This document shows positions 61,586 to 64,000 of a stretch of 64,000 nucleotides of DNA, one piece after another. Where the stretch lies: positions 482,194 through 546,193 of the forward strand of contig NZ_FOGI01000001.1 in NCBI RefSeq assembly GCF_900111175.1, read 5' to 3'. Origin of the DNA: Actinokineospora terrae (GTDB taxonomy: Bacteria > Actinomycetota > Actinomycetes > Mycobacteriales > Pseudonocardiaceae). Under the pieces are notes generated by a model. It did not search any database. It was not told the origin of the DNA and was given only the letters and a program-made list of their open reading frames with translations. A program made the position numbers and the translations under genes. The stretch's first letter is position 1; each line of letters begins with the position of its first letter.

Positions 61586-62398
61586 GTGGCCACGCCAGGA
61601 GCGGCCCGCCGCGGCCCGGCGGGGCGCGACACGCTGCGCCCGTACCGGCTCACCGTGGCCAGGACCGAGCGGGTCACCCCGCACACGCTGCGGGTGACGC
61701 TGACCGGTCCGGATCTGGCCTCCTACACCGAGGTCGGGCCGGAGCCGCGGTGCAAGGTACTGCTACCGCCCACTCCGGACACGGAGGTCGTCGTGCCGGA
61801 TGGCGTCCCGTTCTGGGACGCGCTGGCAGATCTACCGGAGAGCGTGCGCCCAATCGTGCGGACTTACACCGTGCGAGCGGCCCGCCCTGCCGACCTTGAG
61901 ATCGACATCGACTTCGTCCTGCACGGTGACACCGGTCCGGCCTCACGCTGGGCTGGGTCCGCGCGTCCTGGCGACTCCGTTGGCCTCTATGGCTGTCTGA
62001 GCAGCTTTGCGCCGCCTGCCGACACCGCCGCGTACCTGTTGGTCGGTGACGAGACGTCGCTGCCCGCCATCGCGGGTATCGCCGCGTCGTTGCCCGCCGG
62101 AGTGCCCGTGCGGGTCATCGTCGAGGTCGACTCGGTAGCGGAAGAGCAGCCGTTGGAGTCGGCGGCGGATCTCGCGGTCACCTGGCTGCACCGCGACGGT
62201 GCCGAGCCGGGCACCGGGACCGGGCTGCTCGACGCGGTCCGCGCCGAGTCGGTCGACCAGCGCGTGTTCGCGTGGGTGGCGGGGGAGTCCGCTGCCGTGC
62301 AGTCGATCCGGGCGCTGCTCGTGCTGGAGCGCGACCTGACCAAGCAGCGGGTGTACTTCAGCGGCTACTGGCGGCGCGGGCACGCCGAGGACGACTGA
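61586..62398 (+). CDS. siderophore-interacting protein (ferric reductase, SIP family)
   Basis: A 270-residue FAD-binding reductase that releases iron from ferric siderophores in the cytoplasm. RTERVTPHTLRVTLTGPDLAS, RTYTVRAARPADLEIDIDFVLHGDTGPASRWA (FAD-binding R-T-Y-T motif), YLLVGDETSLPAIAGIAASLPAG and the C-terminal VYFSGYWRRGHAED are family signatures. GTG start two bases after the mbtH stop. Confidence 0.94.
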   Translation: MATPGAARRGPAGRDTLRPYRLTVARTERVTPHTLRVTLTGPDLASYTEVGPEPRCKVLLPPTPDTEVVVPDGVPFWDALADLPESVRPIVRTYTVRAARPADLEIDIDFVLHGDTGPASRWAGSARPGDSVGLYGCLSSFAPPADTAAYLLVGDETSLPAIAGIAASLPAGVPVRVIVEVDSVAEEQPLESAADLAVTWLHRDGAEPGTGTGLLDAVRAESVDQRVFAWVAGESAAVQSIRALLVLERDLTKQRVYFSGYWRRGHAEDD

Positions 62399-62485
62399 GC
62401 CGGGTTTTCCAGCTGTACCAGCGCGCCGGGGCCGAGCAGGTCGCCCCGGTGCGGGTGAACGCCGTGCCGGAGAGGTGAAGCGGGG

Positions 62486-64000
62486 ATGTCTGTGCCAGTG
62501 GTTCCGGTGGGTCTCTCGCCCGCCCAGCAGGCGCTGTGGTTCGCCCAGCGGCTCGACGGCACCGGCGCCGGGTACACCACGGCCGAGGCCGTCGAGCTGC
62601 GCGGACCCCTCGTGGTCGAGGCGTTCCTGCGCGCGGCGACCACGGTCGGCGCCGAGGCCGAGGCGCTCGGCACGGTCTTCACCACCGATGGCGACGAGGT
62701 CTCGCAACTGCCCGGCGCGGTAGCGGTACCGGTGGCACTGGTGGACTTCACCGACGCGGTCGACCCGATGGCGGCGGCATCGCGCTGGATGGACGACGAC
62801 CGCGCGCGTGCGGTCGACCTGCTGGCCGGGCCGGTCGCGGCGCAGGCACTGCTCGTGCTCGGACCCGAGCACCACCTCTGGTACCTGCGGGCGCACCACA
62901 TCGTGCTCGACGGGTACGGGTTCTCCCTGGTCGCGCGGCGGGTTGCCGACGTGTACCGCGCGTTGGCCGGTGACACCGAGGTCGGACCCTCGCCGTTCGC
63001 GCCCGTGTCGGCGTATGTCGCGGAGCAGGACTCCTACCGCGCGTCGGAGAAGTTCGCCGCTGACCGGGTGTGGTGGGCGGAGCGGGTGGCGGATCTGCCC
63101 GAGGTTGTGTCACCTTCGAACTCCACCGAGTCGGTTGTGGGCTTCCGGCGGGTGCGGGGGAGTGCTGACCTCCAACTGGAGCCGTTGCACGGACCTGCCT
63201 TGGTTACCGCTGCCGTGGGTCTTGTGGTGCACCGGGCCACCGGGGCCGACGAGGTCGTGTTGGGGCTGCCGATGATGGGCAGGCTCGGGTCGGTGTCCGC
63301 GCGGATCCCGACGACGACGGTCAACGTCGTACCCCTGCGGGTCGCGGTGACGCCGGGGACGTCGGTGGGCGACCTGCTCGCGGCGGTGCGGGCCGAGCTG
63401 CGCGCGGTCAGTCCACATCAGACCTACCGGGGCGAGGACGTCCGGCGGGACGCGCACCTGCTCGCGGCGGGGCGGCGGCTGGTCGGGCCGTGGGTGAACC
63501 TGAAGCCGTACCGGGCCGAGCTGGACTTCGGCGGAGTGGACGCCGCCGTGCACTACCTGTCGGCCGGTCCGGCGGAGGACTTGTCGTTCACGGTCTACAA
63601 CGCACAGGGGTCGTTGGAGATCGAGGTAGACGGTAACCCCGGTCGGTACAGCGAGACGGACCTCTCCGGCTACCTCGACGCGTTCGTGACCGTGCTGCGG
63701 GGCCTTGTTGATGCTGCCGCCGAACTCCCGACCGGACGGTTGGGGTTGCTGCGCGAGCCCGTCTCGATGGTGGGGCCACAGCCTGCTCGTCCAGCACTGG
63801 GGTTGGCTGAACTCGTTGCGGCGCAGGCGGAGCGCACGCCGGACCGAGTCGCGGTGCGGGACGGTTCGCGGGCGGTGACGTACCGCGAACTGGTGGAACG
63901 CGTTGATGCGATCGCTGCGACCTTGCGCGAGCGGGGGGCAGGTCCGGAGACGGTGGTGGCGGTAGCGCTGCCTCGGACCGTTGACCTTGTCGCGACGCTA
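62486..64000 (+). CDS. nonribosomal peptide synthetase, 5' part (C-A...)
   Basis: The first 505 codons of an NRPS that continues beyond the window. Residues 5-430 are a condensation domain with the catalytic HHIVLDGYGF, and LVGPWVNLKPYRAELDFGG recalls the EntF type that begins with a C domain. From about residue 440 an adenylation domain starts (LVAAQAERTPDRVAVRDGSRAVTYRELVERVD). An upstream acyl or aryl donor is expected. ATG at 62486 follows GGAGAGG and AGCGGGG. Siderophore assembly is inferred from the iron boxes, MbtH and reductase genes. Confidence 0.93.
   Translation, partial: MSVPVVPVGLSPAQQALWFAQRLDGTGAGYTTAEAVELRGPLVVEAFLRAATTVGAEAEALGTVFTTDGDEVSQLPGAVAVPVALVDFTDAVDPMAAASRWMDDDRARAVDLLAGPVAAQALLVLGPEHHLWYLRAHHIVLDGYGFSLVARRVADVYRALAGDTEVGPSPFAPVSAYVAEQDSYRASEKFAADRVWWAERVADLPEVVSPSNSTESVVGFRRVRGSADLQLEPLHGPALVTAAVGLVVHRATGADEVVLGLPMMGRLGSVSARIPTTTVNVVPLRVAVTPGTSVGDLLAAVRAELRAVSPHQTYRGEDVRRDAHLLAAGRRLVGPWVNLKPYRAELDFGGVDAAVHYLSAGPAEDLSFTVYNAQGSLEIEVDGNPGRYSETDLSGYLDAFVTVLRGLVDAAAELPTGRLGLLREPVSMVGPQPARPALGLAELVAAQAERTPDRVAVRDGSRAVTYRELVERVDAIAATLRERGAGPETVVAVALPRTVDLVATL

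Noticed and set aside
62399..62485. Coding-like stretch between the reductase and NRPS genes (frame reading FQLYQRAGAEQV)
   Set aside because: Too short and without its own start; possibly a gene remnant or read-through but not supportable.
1..64000. tRNA, rRNA, CRISPR arrays, intact transposons
   Set aside because: No cloverleaf with TTCGA-type arm flanked by a stem, no regularly spaced repeats and no transposase-like protein was recognised; the TTCGAAC at 33483 is part of the SOS palindrome.

Overview
The window is high-GC actinobacterial DNA. Gene content, frequent GTG/TTG starts, GTGA/ATGA stop-start overlaps and many probable leaderless promoters point to a filamentous actinomycete of the order Pseudonocardiales. 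The genus cannot be fixed from sequence alone. The left end carries a chromosomal block conserved in Actinobacteria: steA, an mctB-like gene, pyrG, a NUDIX hydrolase, xerD, parA, scpA, scpB and rluB. I see no tRNA, rRNA, CRISPR array or intact insertion sequence.

Layout. 1-471: repeat-rich intergenic DNA with a long inverted repeat. 472-11530: conserved core block (division, CTP synthesis, recombination, segregation and condensation, rRNA pseudouridylation). 11761-14360: a lower-GC two-gene insert encoding a DUF262 protein and an AAA ATPase with a TOPRIM-like C-terminus; this is a candidate defence module sitting where cmk and der usually follow rluB. 14463-18394: a DUF4240 protein, a two-gene K+/H+ antiporter, a DUF1015 protein and a lipoprotein. 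18466-29323: a divergent tryptophan/anthranilate catabolic locus. PaaX-type regulator, tryptophan 2,3-dioxygenase and kynureninase run right; an eight-gene operon runs left and would activate anthranilate to its CoA thioester, hydroxylate it and take it through beta-oxidation-like steps. 29357-42117: metal efflux, a Ppx/GppA phosphatase, a stand-alone LigD-type polymerase, a small protein behind a perfect SOS box, a BAHD-like acyltransferase, a chitinase with a DasR-type operator, a two-component system, a proline iminopeptidase and two alkylation-repair genes. 42417-46542: three overlapping or closely spaced genes (radical SAM with a B12-binding-like domain; ATP-grasp fused to a PLP-barrel decarboxylase; small Cys-His-Asp protein) that look like an undescribed biosynthetic pathway. 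46615-54936: regulators, oxidoreductases, a lipase, a HAD phosphatase and the decayed remains of a DUF1800/DUF1501 pair. 54962-64000: a siderophore locus with three iron boxes, two FecCD permeases, a heterodimeric ABC exporter, a hydrolase, an MbtH protein, a siderophore-interacting reductase and the start of an NRPS that runs off the window.

The strongest candidates for something new are the radical SAM/ATP-grasp-decarboxylase/Cys-protein cluster and the DUF262-ATPase pair. Also notable are an anthraniloyl-CoA monooxygenase with a degenerate reductase half, a creatininase-family protein that could fill a missing formamidase step, a LexA-controlled small protein, and a strongly over-represented palindrome (TCCACWGTGGA) scattered through the window.
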